20,595 nucleotides of DNA from Candidatus Pelagibacterales bacterium (GCA_002684605.1 NYVM01000004.1:6213-26807), one strand, 5' to 3'. Counted from the first letter of the stretch, positions 1 to 8,826 are shown. Made by a program: numbers and translations. The notes: generated from the letters alone by a model not told the origin.

Positions 1-1377
1 CTTATAATTCAAGAAAAACTAACTGATAAGACACTATCAAAAGATTTGTTAGAAATTACAAATACATGGAGAAAAGATTTAGAGCCAGTAATTAAAAAAA
101 GTATAGAGGAATTAAAATATAATATATTTAAACAAAAAGATTTTTCTACTGTTTCTCTAAAACTATCTAAAGAGCTTCAATCTATTCAAGCTGAAGCAGA
201 TATTGAACAGGATAATAAGGATGATAATGATGAAGATTCTGATAACCAAGAAGATGAGCAAGAGAAAAATAATAATGAAGAAAACCAAGATATAAGTGAA
301 CAAGAATCTGAAACTGAAGAAAACTTATCTTCAGAGCAAGAAGATACAGATACTGATATTATAGAAGATGAAAATTCAGAATCAGAAAATAGTAAAGATG
401 CTAATCCTTTTTATTCCCCTCCTGCAGAAGACAAAAATGATTTTAAATATAATGCATATTCACAAAAATTTGACGAAATAGTCCATGCACAAGATTTATG
501 TGATCAAGATGAGTTATTAAGATTAAGAGGAAACCTAGATAAACAAATCGAAAATATGGATAATATAATTTCTCAATTAGCTAATAGATTACAAAGAAAG
601 TTAATGGCACAACAAAATAGATGGTGGGAATTTAATTTGGAAGAAGGTGTTTTGGACGCTTCTAGATTACCTAGAATAATAATTAATCCTCTTCAATCAT
701 TATCATATAAAAAAGAAATAGAATCAGAATTTAAAGACACAATAGTTACTTTACTAATAGATAACTCAGGTTCAATGAGGGGCAGACCTATTACTGTTGC
801 CGCACTTAGTGCAGATATACTTGCAAGAACACTTGAAAGGTGCGGAGTAAAAGTAGAAATTTTAGGGTTTACTACTCGCTCTTGGAAAGGCGGAAAAGCT
901 AGAGATGAATGGATAAAAAATGGACGTCCCGCTAACCCTGGAAGACTAAATGAAATAAGGCATATAATATATAAAAGTGCAAACAATCCATGGAGAAGAT
1001 CTAAAACAAATTTAGGACTAATGTTAAGAGAAGGAATTTTAAAAGAAAATATAGATGGAGAAGCAATTGAGTGGGCAACTGAGAGGCTAACTAAAAGGTC
1101 TGAAAAAAGAAAAATATTAATGGTAATATCAGATGGTGCACCTGTAGATGATTCTACTCTAAGTACTAACTCCGGAAGTTACTTAGATAAACATTTAAGA
1201 CAAGTAATCAAAAAAACAGAATCAAATCCAAATATAGAATTATTAGCAATAGGTATTGGACATGATGTTACACGGTATTATAATCAGGCATTAACAATTA
1301 TAGAGGTTGATCAATTAGGAGGAGCTATTACTAATCAGCTAGCTATCTTATTTGATAAAAAAATTAAGAAAAAATAA
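1..1377 (+). CDS. cobT: Cobaltochelatase subunit CobT, 3' part (5' end outside window)
   Basis: The frame is open to the left edge, so the true start is off-window and the TTG at 46 is not a credible start. About 458 residues are visible; full CobT is usually about 600-630, so roughly the first 150-170 are missing. Seen: an acidic Asp/Glu/Asn-rich linker (about bases 190-400), a basic stretch ending in a WW pair (about 580-640), then a C-terminal von Willebrand A domain with the metal-site motif DNSGSM at 760-777 and a downstream SDGAP motif (about 1130-1145). Family knowledge: CobT works with the AAA+ protein CobS to drive cobalt insertion by CobN in aerobic cobalamin synthesis. CobN and CobS are not in the window, so the B12 role is inferred; a CobS/CobT-type MoxR-vWA pair with another role is the alternative. 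The stop lies two bases from the rpmB stop on the other strand. Confidence 0.9.
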   Translation, partial: LIIQEKLTDKTLSKDLLEITNTWRKDLEPVIKKSIEELKYNIFKQKDFSTVSLKLSKELQSIQAEADIEQDNKDDNDEDSDNQEDEQEKNNNEENQDISEQESETEENLSSEQEDTDTDIIEDENSESENSKDANPFYSPPAEDKNDFKYNAYSQKFDEIVHAQDLCDQDELLRLRGNLDKQIENMDNIISQLANRLQRKLMAQQNRWWEFNLEEGVLDASRLPRIIINPLQSLSYKKEIESEFKDTIVTLLIDNSGSMRGRPITVAALSADILARTLERCGVKVEILGFTTRSWKGGKARDEWIKNGRPANPGRLNEIRHIIYKSANNPWRRSKTNLGLMLREGILKENIDGEAIEWATERLTKRSEKRKILMVISDGAPVDDSTLSTNSGSYLDKHLRQVIKKTESNPNIELLAIGIGHDVTRYYNQALTIIEVDQLGGAITNQLAILFDKKIKKK

Positions 1378-1379
1378 AG

Positions 1380-1670
1380 TTATGCTTTGGTAGTTTCTTT
1401 TCTTTTTATTAATTTTTTATAATAAATAGCTGAAGCAGATAAGTCTTTCTCAAAAGCATCAGCAAGAAATTTATCAATTCCACCTTTTTTTTCTACTGTC
1501 CTTAACGCACTTGAAGAAACTCTAAATTTGACTGCTTTGTTAAGAATTTCACTAAACAATGAAGAATTTTGTAAATTAGGAAGAAAACGTCTTCTTGTTC
1601 TATTTTTAGCATGACTTACATTATTGCCAGTCATAACTTTTTTACCTGTAAGCTCACATACTCTAGACAT
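1380..1670 (-). CDS. rpmB: 50S ribosomal protein L28
   Basis: Ninety-six residues, a normal length for alphaproteobacterial L28. The start [11 protein letters not shown], the [18 protein letters not shown] stretch and the [14 protein letters not shown] region are the usual L28 signature. It is a component of the large ribosomal subunit. The ATG at 1670 is preceded on the coding strand by AAGGA at 1678-1682 with a 7-base spacer, a good Shine-Dalgarno that supports this start. The 78-base gap to the mutase gene on the same strand leaves room for its own promoter. Placement next to cobT is common in alphaproteobacteria. Nothing unusual is seen in the protein. Confidence 0.97.
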   Translation of the reverse strand: MSRVCELTGKKVMTGNNVSHAKNRTRRRFLPNLQNSSLFSEILNKAVKFRVSSSALRTVEKKGGIDKFLADAFEKDLSASAIYYKKLIKRKETTKA

Positions 1671-1748
1671 AAATTAATCCTTTACTTAATATTCTATAAT
1701 TTAATAAAACTGAATAGCATATCAGTCAAGAAATCTTTTATATAATAG

Positions 1749-3902
1749 TTAATTTTTAATTGGTCTTTGTTCAATTAATCCTAAAACTCTTCTTGCCGCA
1801 TCTGTAATATTTGTTCCTGGGCCAAAGATTGCATCTACTCCTGCTTGCTCTAGTTCGGCATAGTCTTCATGAGGGATAACTCCTCCCGCTATGATTAAAA
1901 CATTCTCATGCCCATTTTTTCTAATACTTTTAATTAATTCAGGAATTAAAGTAAGGTGACCTCCAGCTAGACTTGAAGCACCAACGACATCTGGCTTATA
2001 GGAGTTTACCATATCAGAGGATTCTTGCGGTGTTTGAAATAAGGGACCAACCTTAACATCAAATCCAAGGTCTTCATAAGCACTAGCAACAACATTTGCG
2101 CCTCTATCATGCCCATCCTGTCCTAATTTAACTATGAGAATGCGAGGTTTTCTCATTTTTTTTGTGAGAAAATCAGAAATAGCTTGTTTTACATAAATAA
2201 AGTTCTCATTTTTACTAAGCTCTGCTCCATAAATACCCTTTACTCCTTTATAATTAGCTTGATGGCGGCTAAAAACTTTCTCTAAAGCATCAGAAATTTC
2301 TCCTACTGTTGCTCTTTTACGAGAAGCTTTTATACTTAAGTCTAGTAAGTTTTCTGATTTACTTTTAGCTCCACTGATCAAATTATTTAAAGCCTGCTTT
2401 ACTTCTGTCTCATCTCTTTTTTTACGTAATTTTTTTAAGTTTTTAATTTGTTGCTCTCTTACATCTGCATTATTAACTTTTAAAACATCAAATTTAGAAT
2501 CTGATACTGATTCATACTTGTTAACTCCAACTACTATAGACTCTTTAGAATCGACTGATGCTTGTCTTTTAGCCGCAGATTCTTCAATCATTTGTTTAGG
2601 TATTCCTTTTTCAACTGCCTTGGTCATTCCTCCTAATTCTTCAATATTATTAATAATTTTTTCTGCAGAGGCTATAAGCCTGCCAGTTAAAGCTTCTATA
2701 TAATAAGAGCCAGCTAGAGGATCAATAGACTTAGTGATACCAGTTTCTTCTTTTAAAATTAGTTGTGTATTTCTAGCGATTCTCGCAGAAAATTCTGTTG
2801 GTAAAGCAACTGCTTCATCAAATGCATTAGTATGAAGAGATTGAGTACCTCCTAGAACTGCGGCCATAGCCTCAACTGTAGTTCTAACAATATTATTATA
2901 AGGATCTTGCTCTGTTAAAGATACTCCTGATGTTTGACAATGTGTTCTTAACATCATAGATTTTTCATTTTTAGGATTAAAATGCTTTTTCATTAATGTG
3001 GCCCATAGCCACCTTGCAGCTCTTAATTTTGCAATTTCCATAAAAAAGTTCATTCCAATTGCAAAGAAGAATGACAACCTAGGAGCAAAATCATCTACTT
3101 TTAAGCCATTATTTAAGGCTGCTCGTACATATTCTAAACCATCTGCAATTGTAAAAGCTAATTCTTGAGCTTGGTTGGCACCAGCTTCTTGCATATGATA
3201 ACCACTAATAGAAATAGAATTAAATAAAGGCATTTTTTCTGCTGTATACCCTATAATATCAGACACAATCCTCATTGAGGGAGCTGGCGGATATATATAT
3301 GTGTTTCTAACCATAAATTCTTTTAAAATATCATTTTGAATTGTTCCTCTTAGTTTTTTTTCTTCTACACCCTGTTCTTCTGCCGCTACAATAAAATTTG
3401 CTAATACTGGAAGAACAGCCCCATTCATTGTCATTGATACTGACATTTTATCTAATGGAATTTCATCAAATAATAGCTTCATATCCTCTACAGAATCGAT
3501 AGCTACTCCTGACATTCCAACATCTCCAGAAACTCTGGGATGGTCACTATCGTACCCTCTATGTGTGGCTAAATCAAATGCTACAGATAATCCCATCTGT
3601 CCTGCTGCTAAATTACGTTTATAGAATGCATTTGATGCTTTTGCTGTGGAAAAACCAGCATACTGTCTAACGGTCCATGGCCTACCGGCATACATTGTAG
3701 CTTTAGGGCCTCTTAAAAAAGGTTCTATTCCTGGCATTCCACCTAAGTGAGGAAGTCCTTCTAGATCATTTTCTGTATAAATTGGCTGTATATCTATACC
3801 TTCAGGAGTTTTCCATATTAAAGAATCACTCTCGCTTCCCTTTAGCTCTTTCTTTGCTAATTCTGACCATTCTTTCAAAGTTCTAGATGAATTTTTACTC
3901 AT
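1749..3902 (-). CDS. scpA: Adenosylcobalamin-dependent methylmalonyl-CoA mutase, large single-chain form
   Basis: Interconverts (R)-methylmalonyl-CoA and succinyl-CoA, the last step in routing propionyl-CoA from odd-chain fats, branched amino acids or propionate into the TCA cycle. At 717 residues it carries both domains. The N-terminal TIM barrel (to about residue 560) has [41 protein letters not shown] and [11 protein letters not shown]. The C-terminal B12-binding domain (about 585-717) has DGHDRG at residues 596-601, where His598 should be the lower axial cobalt ligand, followed by SSLAGGH and IIAGGVIP. The ATG at 3902 sits 32 bases after the DUF1178 stop on the same strand, so the two may be co-transcribed. 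No small subunit, epimerase or MeaB chaperone lies nearby. Symbols mcmA, mutB and bhbA are used for the same family. Confidence 0.96.
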   Translation of the reverse strand: MSKNSSRTLKEWSELAKKELKGSESDSLIWKTPEGIDIQPIYTENDLEGLPHLGGMPGIEPFLRGPKATMYAGRPWTVRQYAGFSTAKASNAFYKRNLAAGQMGLSVAFDLATHRGYDSDHPRVSGDVGMSGVAIDSVEDMKLLFDEIPLDKMSVSMTMNGAVLPVLANFIVAAEEQGVEEKKLRGTIQNDILKEFMVRNTYIYPPAPSMRIVSDIIGYTAEKMPLFNSISISGYHMQEAGANQAQELAFTIADGLEYVRAALNNGLKVDDFAPRLSFFFAIGMNFFMEIAKLRAARWLWATLMKKHFNPKNEKSMMLRTHCQTSGVSLTEQDPYNNIVRTTVEAMAAVLGGTQSLHTNAFDEAVALPTEFSARIARNTQLILKEETGITKSIDPLAGSYYIEALTGRLIASAEKIINNIEELGGMTKAVEKGIPKQMIEESAAKRQASVDSKESIVVGVNKYESVSDSKFDVLKVNNADVREQQIKNLKKLRKKRDETEVKQALNNLISGAKSKSENLLDLSIKASRKRATVGEISDALEKVFSRHQANYKGVKGIYGAELSKNENFIYVKQAISDFLTKKMRKPRILIVKLGQDGHDRGANVVASAYEDLGFDVKVGPLFQTPQESSDMVNSYKPDVVGASSLAGGHLTLIPELIKSIRKNGHENVLIIAGGVIPHEDYAELEQAGVDAIFGPGTNITDAARRVLGLIEQRPIKN

Positions 3903-3934
3903 AAACCTTTATAACCTTTCAATAATATTTGATC

Positions 3935-4360
3935 TTAATTATCTTTTATCCAAGGAATTTTTATATATGGGACCCCATCTTCATTTAGTTTTTTTTCTTC
4001 TTTTTTTGTCGCGGTTCCCCTTATAGCTTTACCCTTATGTTCACCTTTATAAATTAATCTAGCTTCTTCTGCAAAATTTTCACCCACATCAATAGTTTGT
4101 TTTTCTATTTCTTTATTAAGAGTTCTAAGCTTAGTTTTAAGCTCTAATTCATTGAGATTAGACACTGTCTTTTTATTCAAATCTGTTCTAATTGATGATT
4201 TTTTAATTGATGGTGCTACTATTGCTCTTTCAACGTTATCATTACCACAAACCGGGCAGGTTACTAAGCCTTTTAAAGCCTGATTTTCATAATCACCAGA
4301 ACTCGAAAACCACCCTTCAAAAGTATGTAATAAATTACATTTAAGATCATATTTAATCAT
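3935..4360 (-). CDS. DUF1178 family protein (probable zinc-binding, function unknown)
   Basis: A 141-residue protein with the hallmarks of DUF1178: MIKYDLKC at the start, HTFEGWF, then GLVTCPVCG. Cys8, His12, Cys35 and Cys38 look like a zinc-ribbon-type metal site. The middle and C-terminus are charged and probably helical, ending in a conserved-looking GVPYIKIPW stretch. It is cytosolic by appearance, with no signal peptide or membrane segment. No biochemical role is established for the family. In alphaproteobacteria this gene commonly sits with the carbon-nitrogen hydrolase and glutaredoxin genes, which is also the neighbourhood here, although a plus-strand methyltransferase gene separates it from the hydrolase. 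Identity as DUF1178 is fairly sure; function is not inferred. Confidence 0.9.
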   Translation of the reverse strand: MIKYDLKCNLLHTFEGWFSSSGDYENQALKGLVTCPVCGNDNVERAIVAPSIKKSSIRTDLNKKTVSNLNELELKTKLRTLNKEIEKQTIDVGENFAEEARLIYKGEHKGKAIRGTATKKEEKKLNEDGVPYIKIPWIKDN

Positions 4361-4447
4361 AAAAATTACCTAAAATAATATATAGCCTTAATTAAAAAGT
4401 TATTTAGTATTCTTATAAAGAAGATAATATATATAATATATAATATT
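4361..4447. promoter_or_regulatory. Divergent DUF1178/methyltransferase gap
   Basis: This 87-base spacer must carry start signals for both divergent genes. Two TATAAT words lie at 4432-4437 and 4439-4444, immediately before the methyltransferase ATG. They are too close to the start for a normal leader and are part of a simple AT repeat, so they may not be real. No Shine-Dalgarno is seen on the plus side. Confidence 0.25.
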
Positions 4448-4996
4448 ATGAATAAAAATTTAAAAATAAATAATAATCTTAAAATTGGTAAACCTTCAAA
4501 ATGGGTTACTAATAATTTGAAGGATAATATTGGTGGACTAACTTTACTAGATATAGCATGCGGAAGTGGAAGGCATAGTATTTATGCAGCATCTAAAGGG
4601 TATAAAGTTATCAGCTTAGACATAAGTATGGAAAAAATTTTAAATTTTAAATCCATTAAATCAATTTATCCTATGCAAATAGATATTGAAGCTTCTAATG
4701 CATGGCCCTTTAAATATAAAACATTTGATGCAGTGATAGTTACAAATTATCTTTATAGGCCAATATTTAAAAATATTATTAATAGTATTAAACTAGGTGG
4801 CATATTATTGTATGAAACTTTTTCAATAGAAAACTCTATTTTTGGAAAACCTAATAACCCTAAATACTTATTAAAACCTCAAGAGTTATTAAGTCTAGCA
4901 AAGAAAAATAATATGGAAATTATTAATTATGAAGAGATAATAACGCAATCTCCTATAAAAAAAGCTTTACAAAGAATTCATACAAGAATTAGATGA
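4448..4996 (+). CDS. Small class I SAM-dependent methyltransferase, substrate unknown
   Basis: A compact 182-residue Rossmann-fold methyltransferase. Motif I is intact as LLDIACGSGRHS (about residues 33-44), the acidic end of strand 2 is SLDIS, the motif IV region is DAVIVTNYLYRP, and the post-motif reads GGILLYETF. The pattern resembles the TehB/Methyltransf_25 type of about 200 residues, including a tail of the form NPKYLLKPQELLSLA and a basic C-terminus. No substrate can be named. The ATG at 4448 has no Shine-Dalgarno; the preceding 20 bases are an AT-only run. It is divergent from DUF1178 with an 87-base gap, and its TGA stop is two bases from the hydrolase stop on the other strand, so it is probably transcribed alone. 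Use of TGA here bears on the secA problem at 10183. Confidence 0.85.
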   Translation: MNKNLKINNNLKIGKPSKWVTNNLKDNIGGLTLLDIACGSGRHSIYAASKGYKVISLDISMEKILNFKSIKSIYPMQIDIEASNAWPFKYKTFDAVIVTNYLYRPIFKNIINSIKLGGILLYETFSIENSIFGKPNNPKYLLKPQELLSLAKKNNMEIINYEEIITQSPIKKALQRIHTRIR

Positions 4997-4998
4997 GA

Positions 4999-5790
4999 TT
5001 ATAATTTTCCCCATACTTTTTTAACTATATCCGATTTATTAATGTCAATGTCTGCTAATATAATATCTTCATTATTTTTAGCTTCTACTGCTATTTTACC
5101 CCATGGGTCTACAACCATTGAATGACCCCATGTTTCTCTTTTCTCATAATGGATTCCTATTTGTGCAGGAGCTAATACCCAAGAGCATGTTTCTATTGCT
5201 CTCGAACGAATTAATACTTCCCAATGATCTTTTCCTGTATTTTTTGTAAAAGCTGACGGAATAGTAATAATGTTGCATCCTTTATCTAATAATTTAGAGT
5301 AAAGTTTGGGAAACCTTATATCATAACAAATGGTTAAACCAATTTTACCTAATTCATTTTCTACTGTTACTATTTCTGAACCAGCAATATATCTATCAGA
5401 TTCTTTATAACTTTCTTTTTCTGATAAAGTAGCATCAAACATATTAATTTTGTCATACCTTCCACAAATTTTTCCTAAATTGTCTATAAACAAAGAACGG
5501 TTTGCTAGTTTATTTTTAATATTTTTTGAGGGGTATACTGCTATGGAGCCCAATAGTACATATATAGAATATTTTAATGCAGCTTCTCTTGCGGCTAAAA
5601 GCGCTGGGTGTCTTGATTCTTCTGTTGCCGCAGCTAAGGTTTCAGACCCTCTTCCCATAAATGCACAATTTTCAGGAAAAAGTACTATATCTGCTTTATG
5701 TTCTTTTGCTTTTCTAATTCCATTCAAAATACTTTTAATATTTACATCTAAATCTGGAACTGACGTCATTTGTATCAATGCTACTCGCAT
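4999..5790 (-). CDS. Carbon-nitrogen hydrolase (nitrilase superfamily, Nit1/Nit2-like amidase)
   Basis: A 263-residue nitrilase-fold hydrolase with the full catalytic triad: Glu40 in LFPENCAFMG, Lys114 in GRYDKINMFD and Cys155 in GLTICYDIRFP. Length and motifs match the Nit branch that includes deaminated-glutathione amidase and omega-amidase, so hydrolysis of a small carboxamide by a cysteine thioester route is expected; the true substrate is not readable. It is cytosolic. The ATG at 5788-5790 directly follows the glutaredoxin TAA, so the two genes are almost certainly one transcript with coupled translation. The pairing with a glutaredoxin is common in alphaproteobacteria and would fit a glutathione-repair role, which remains inference. 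Confidence 0.93.
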   Translation of the reverse strand: MRVALIQMTSVPDLDVNIKSILNGIRKAKEHKADIVLFPENCAFMGRGSETLAAATEESRHPALLAAREAALKYSIYVLLGSIAVYPSKNIKNKLANRSLFIDNLGKICGRYDKINMFDATLSEKESYKESDRYIAGSEIVTVENELGKIGLTICYDIRFPKLYSKLLDKGCNIITIPSAFTKNTGKDHWEVLIRSRAIETCSWVLAPAQIGIHYEKRETWGHSMVVDPWGKIAVEAKNNEDIILADIDINKSDIVKKVWGKL

Positions 5791-6057
5791 TTAATCTATT
5801 TCTATATTTAGAGCTTTATCTAATTCCCCAGCACTTTCCATATCAAATAAATCATCGCAACCGCCTATATGTTTTCCATAACTAAATATTTGTGGGACGG
5901 ATACTCTTCCGCCTGACAATTTAATCATTTCTTCTTTTTTATCGTATTGATCATGAATATTTATTTCTTCAAAATCTATATTTTTTGATTTTAGTAATTT
6001 TTTAGCTTGAGAACAATAACCGCACAAATGTCCAGTATAGATTACAACACCGCTCAT
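5791..6057 (-). CDS. grxC: Glutaredoxin 3 (GrxC type)
   Basis: An 88-residue dithiol glutaredoxin that would reduce disulfides and glutathionylated proteins using glutathione. Seen: redox motif CGYC at residues 12-15, the cis-proline segment RVSVPQIF, and GGCDDL, which helps bind glutathione. Length is normal for GrxC. The redox motif has Gly where GrxC usually has Pro (CPYC), a modest departure that may shift redox potential. The ATG at 6057 is preceded on the coding strand by AGGAG at 6065-6069 with a 7-base spacer, the best Shine-Dalgarno in this half of the window. It is first in a two-gene unit with the hydrolase and divergent from the gene at 6131. A ComF gene, often found between these two in relatives, is absent. 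Confidence 0.93.
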   Translation of the reverse strand: MSGVVIYTGHLCGYCSQAKKLLKSKNIDFEEINIHDQYDKKEEMIKLSGGRVSVPQIFSYGKHIGGCDDLFDMESAGELDKALNIEID

Positions 6058-6130
6058 ATAATAACTCCTAGATGTAAGATATAAAATAATATATACATAT
6101 ATTATAAAAACAACTTTTTTAAAAAAAAAT

Positions 6131-6919
6131 ATGGAAACAAAAATAGAATCTTTAATCCCCCAGATATTTGATAGAAAAAATATTCAAATAAATACTATTA
6201 AGCCTAATAAATTATTTGTAAATATTGCTTCTGAGATTGCTATACGACTAAAAGAAACCAACCTACATTTTGAAAATGTTTTAGAATTAAACTCTAAATC
6301 TATAGATACAAGTACCAAGATACTAGAAACTAAACTAATAAAAAATTTCTATAAAACTGCTATTAATAACCCTAAGAATAAAAATATTGTTAGCTTTAAA
6401 AGTGATGAAGAATATCTTCCAATAAAAAATAATTCCTTAGACTTAGTTTATAGTATTTTAGGATTAAATACGGTTAATGACCTTCCTGGAACTTTTAAGC
6501 AAATATATAATTCTCTTAAGCCAGGAGGTTTATTTATCGGCACTTTCTGGGGAGAGGGAACTTTATCTCCGCTAGCAGAAAGTTTAGCTTATGCGGACGA
6601 GAAAATATTAAAAGGCCTGTATTCAAGAATTTTTCCATTTTGTGATATAAAAACATTAGGAAGCCTAATACAAAGAGCTGGCTTTAACATGCCTATGGCA
6701 GACCAAGAAAGAAATTTAAAACAATATTCAAATATTAGAGATTTATTTATTGAAATACGCTCTTTTAATGAGAAAAATATATTAAATACTAGACCTAAAT
6801 ATTTTACTCCTAAATCCGTTTTTGAAGAGGCAGAGAAGTACCTTGTCAGAAAGAATGATAACAAGCCTAAATTCTCTATGCCATTTAATATTATATTTGT
6901 TATGGGCTGGAAAACTTAA
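6131..6919 (+). CDS. NDUFAF5/BioC-like methyltransferase-fold protein with degraded SAM loop
   Basis: A 262-residue protein matching the alphaproteobacterial relatives of the complex I assembly factor NDUFAF5. Seen: PQIFDRKN near the start, the SLDLVYSILGLNTVNDLPG motif IV region, LKPGGLFIGTFWGEGTL, the FPFCDIKTLGSLIQRAGF block, and a final FNIIFVMGW. The glycine-rich SAM loop normally reading LDLG-x-G is replaced by VLELNSKS (about residues 53-60), so SAM binding is doubtful or altered. In mitochondria NDUFAF5 hydroxylates an arginine of NDUFS7; a similar role here is inference. It is divergent from grxC with a 73-base gap holding a T6A9 tract just before the start, and no Shine-Dalgarno is visible. 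Alternative: a BioC-type malonyl carrier methyltransferase, less likely given the lost loop. Confidence 0.8.
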   Translation: METKIESLIPQIFDRKNIQINTIKPNKLFVNIASEIAIRLKETNLHFENVLELNSKSIDTSTKILETKLIKNFYKTAINNPKNKNIVSFKSDEEYLPIKNNSLDLVYSILGLNTVNDLPGTFKQIYNSLKPGGLFIGTFWGEGTLSPLAESLAYADEKILKGLYSRIFPFCDIKTLGSLIQRAGFNMPMADQERNLKQYSNIRDLFIEIRSFNEKNILNTRPKYFTPKSVFEEAEKYLVRKNDNKPKFSMPFNIIFVMGWKT

Positions 6920-7073
6920 GCTATAAAGTTTTTTATCTCAAAAAAATATAATTATCTATTCTCTATATATTTATTATTTTTAATTAACCTTGCATCATAT
7001 AATGTCAAAGATTATAGCCTAAACCCTAGAAATATAACTATACTTTGATTAATATACTTTGTATTATTATATA

Positions 7074-7466
7074 ATGAATAAAAAATATTTTTTTCTAATT
7101 TTACAAATTATAATTATAACCTTTATTAAAATATCAATGGTACATTCTGCAGAAGAAAAAAGTATATTCTGTAAAGGTATTTATTGGGCTAACAATACAG
7201 CAGAATATGCAGAATGGGATATTATTTACGGTATACCTAAATACTATATTAATTTTAAAATTAATAATTCAATAAAAAAAGCAAAATTCTCTATTCGTAA
7301 GGGCAATGGTGGCACTATAATTGGAACTGGTGGATGGGATAAAAAGACGGGTGAACAAAGCTCATTAACTCTTTTATATTCTTTAAGTAATAAAATATTT
7401 AAAATGAAAAGCCGTTATACTGACACTAGAATAGAGGGTAAATGCACAGGAATAATGACGTTATGA
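7074..7466 (+). CDS. Hypothetical small exported protein with two cysteines
   Basis: I do not recognise this protein. From the ATG at 7074 it has 130 residues; an in-frame TTG at 7059 would add five, but the ATG gives a cleaner signal peptide. The N-terminus is MNKK followed by about 17 hydrophobic residues and then VHSA before EE, a plausible signal peptidase I site. The mature part, about 105 residues, looks beta-rich, with many aromatics (YW, WDIIYG, GGW), one Cys near its start (FCKG) and one near its end (GKCTG) that could form a disulfide in the periplasm. No Shine-Dalgarno is seen. A preceding 150-base gap suggests its own promoter. The TGA stop overlaps the argJ stop region by six bases on the opposite strand. 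Confidence 0.7.
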   Translation: MNKKYFFLILQIIIITFIKISMVHSAEEKSIFCKGIYWANNTAEYAEWDIIYGIPKYYINFKINNSIKKAKFSIRKGNGGTIIGTGGWDKKTGEQSSLTLLYSLSNKIFKMKSRYTDTRIEGKCTGIMTL

Positions 7467-8690
7467 TCTATAATCAGCATTAATCTTAATATACTCTTTA
7501 GTTAAATCACAAGTCCATACCGTAGAATTTTCCTTACCTATTCCCATATCTATATCAATCACTATATTTTTTTCTTTCATTTTTTTTGCAACCAGATCTT
7601 CTTTATAATTAGCTACAAGAGAACCTTTTTTTGTTATTTTTATTTTATTTATAGCTATAGATATTTTATCCTGTATCAAAGGAACCTCAGAATTCCCTAT
7701 AGCCATTATTATTCTACCCCAATTTGGATCTTCTCCTGCTATTGCTGTTTTCACCAAAGAAGAGTTAGCTATAGAAAGTCCTATATTTCTTGCACTTTTT
7801 TGAGATTTAACTGAACTAACATTTATAGTTATAAACTTACTAGCTCCTTCTCCATCACATACAATTTGTTGCGCTAAACTTTGCAAAACTTTATCTAGGG
7901 CATCCTTAAAAGGTTTTAATCTCTTATCTTTAATCTGCTTTATACTGTCTTTAAAAAAAACAGAAGGCGTAGAAAATAAAAGACAAGTGTCAGAGGTAGA
8001 AGTATCTCCATCAACTGTTATACAATTAAAAGACTTATCCACAGCTTCTTTCAACAAAAAATTGGGAATTTTAATAGGTAAAGGAAAATCAGTAAAAATA
8101 AACCCCAGCATTGTTCCCATATTAGGAAAAATCATACCTGAACCTTTTGCAATACCTACAACATTGAAATTTTTATTCTCTACATTAAATTTAGATTTTG
8201 CTCCTTTAATGAATGTGTCAGTTGTACATATAGATTCTGCTACTTCTTTCCATGAGGATTCTTTTTTCTTCTTTAATTTAGGAATAGCATTAATAATAAT
8301 ATTCTCATTTAAATGTTCTCCTATAACTCCTGTAGAGCAAACATATACTTCATTAGCATTACAACCTATATGATTTGCAACTGAATTTACGGTGTTTTTT
8401 ACTGTCTCTATTCCTTTACTGCCAGTATGTGCATTAGCATTTCCAGAATTGACTATTAATGCTTTAGCTTTACCTATTTTTTTTATTTTTTTACACCAAA
8501 TTACAGGCGCAGAAGGAGCTCGGGATTTTGTAACTACACATGCAACATTTGTATCTTTAGTCATCGAAATCAAACTTAAATCTAATTTATCTTTATATCT
8601 TATTCCAGAATGTATAGAAGATAATCTAATACCTTTGATTTTAGGCAAGCTAGGAAATGCTTTTGGCGCTAGAGGAGATTTTTTTAACAT
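7461..8690 (-). CDS. argJ: Bifunctional ornithine acetyltransferase / N-acetylglutamate synthase ArgJ
   Basis: Transfers acetyl from N-acetylornithine to glutamate, closing the acetyl cycle of arginine synthesis; bifunctional forms also use acetyl-CoA. The 409-residue protein has the oxyanion STGVIGE motif (about 119-125), the self-cleavage region KGSGMIFPNMGTMLGF with Thr193 as expected nucleophile, CITVDGDTSTSDTC, and GEGASKF downstream. The precursor is expected to cleave itself before Thr193 into alpha and beta chains. The residue before Thr193 is Gly, where Ala is usual. The ATG at 8688-8690 begins MLKKSPLAPKAFP, the normal N-terminus. It is divergent from secA, a common alphaproteobacterial arrangement, but the peptidyl-prolyl isomerase gene often found between them is missing. 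Confidence 0.96.
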   Translation of the reverse strand: MLKKSPLAPKAFPSLPKIKGIRLSSIHSGIRYKDKLDLSLISMTKDTNVACVVTKSRAPSAPVIWCKKIKKIGKAKALIVNSGNANAHTGSKGIETVKNTVNSVANHIGCNANEVYVCSTGVIGEHLNENIIINAIPKLKKKKESSWKEVAESICTTDTFIKGAKSKFNVENKNFNVVGIAKGSGMIFPNMGTMLGFIFTDFPLPIKIPNFLLKEAVDKSFNCITVDGDTSTSDTCLLFSTPSVFFKDSIKQIKDKRLKPFKDALDKVLQSLAQQIVCDGEGASKFITINVSSVKSQKSARNIGLSIANSSLVKTAIAGEDPNWGRIIMAIGNSEVPLIQDKISIAINKIKITKKGSLVANYKEDLVAKKMKEKNIVIDIDMGIGKENSTVWTCDLTKEYIKINADYRS

Positions 8691-8826
8691 CTTATGTAAA
8701 GCTATTATCTTTCTTTAAATTAAATTATGGTATAAAATCATTAATTAATTTATAAACTAATGACAAATAAAAATGCACTTAAATTTTAAATAAGTTTAAA
8801 TTAATTATAAATATAGGAAGCTTTAT
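8691..8826. promoter_or_regulatory. Divergent argJ/secA intergenic region with candidate promoters
   Basis: This 136-base gap must hold the promoters of both genes. It contains an imperfect AT-rich inverted repeat, TATAAAAT at 8731-8738 facing AATTTATA at 8747-8754, which could supply a TATAAA-type -10 element in either direction. No clear -35 box is seen. AGGAAG at 8815-8820 lies six bases before the secA ATG and sets that start. In DNA this AT-rich, -10-like words are frequent by chance, so the promoter assignment is tentative. Confidence 0.3.

Noticed and set aside
3903..3934. Cobalamin riboswitch upstream of the mutase
   Set aside because: The gap to the DUF1178 gene is only 32 bases, too short for the element, and no B12-box-like sequence was seen upstream.
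6920..7073. tRNA or small RNA gene
   Set aside because: No cloverleaf arms, T-loop consensus or G-C stems were found; a lone TATAAT at 6998-7003 is not enough in AT-rich DNA.
8392..8718. Plus-strand open frame of about 108 codons opposite argJ
   Set aside because: It lies antisense to well-conserved argJ codons, shows no family signature and has no ribosome binding site; the same reasoning removes other antisense frames at 693-986, 5450-5794, 7987-8373, 13065-13373 and 16896-17252.
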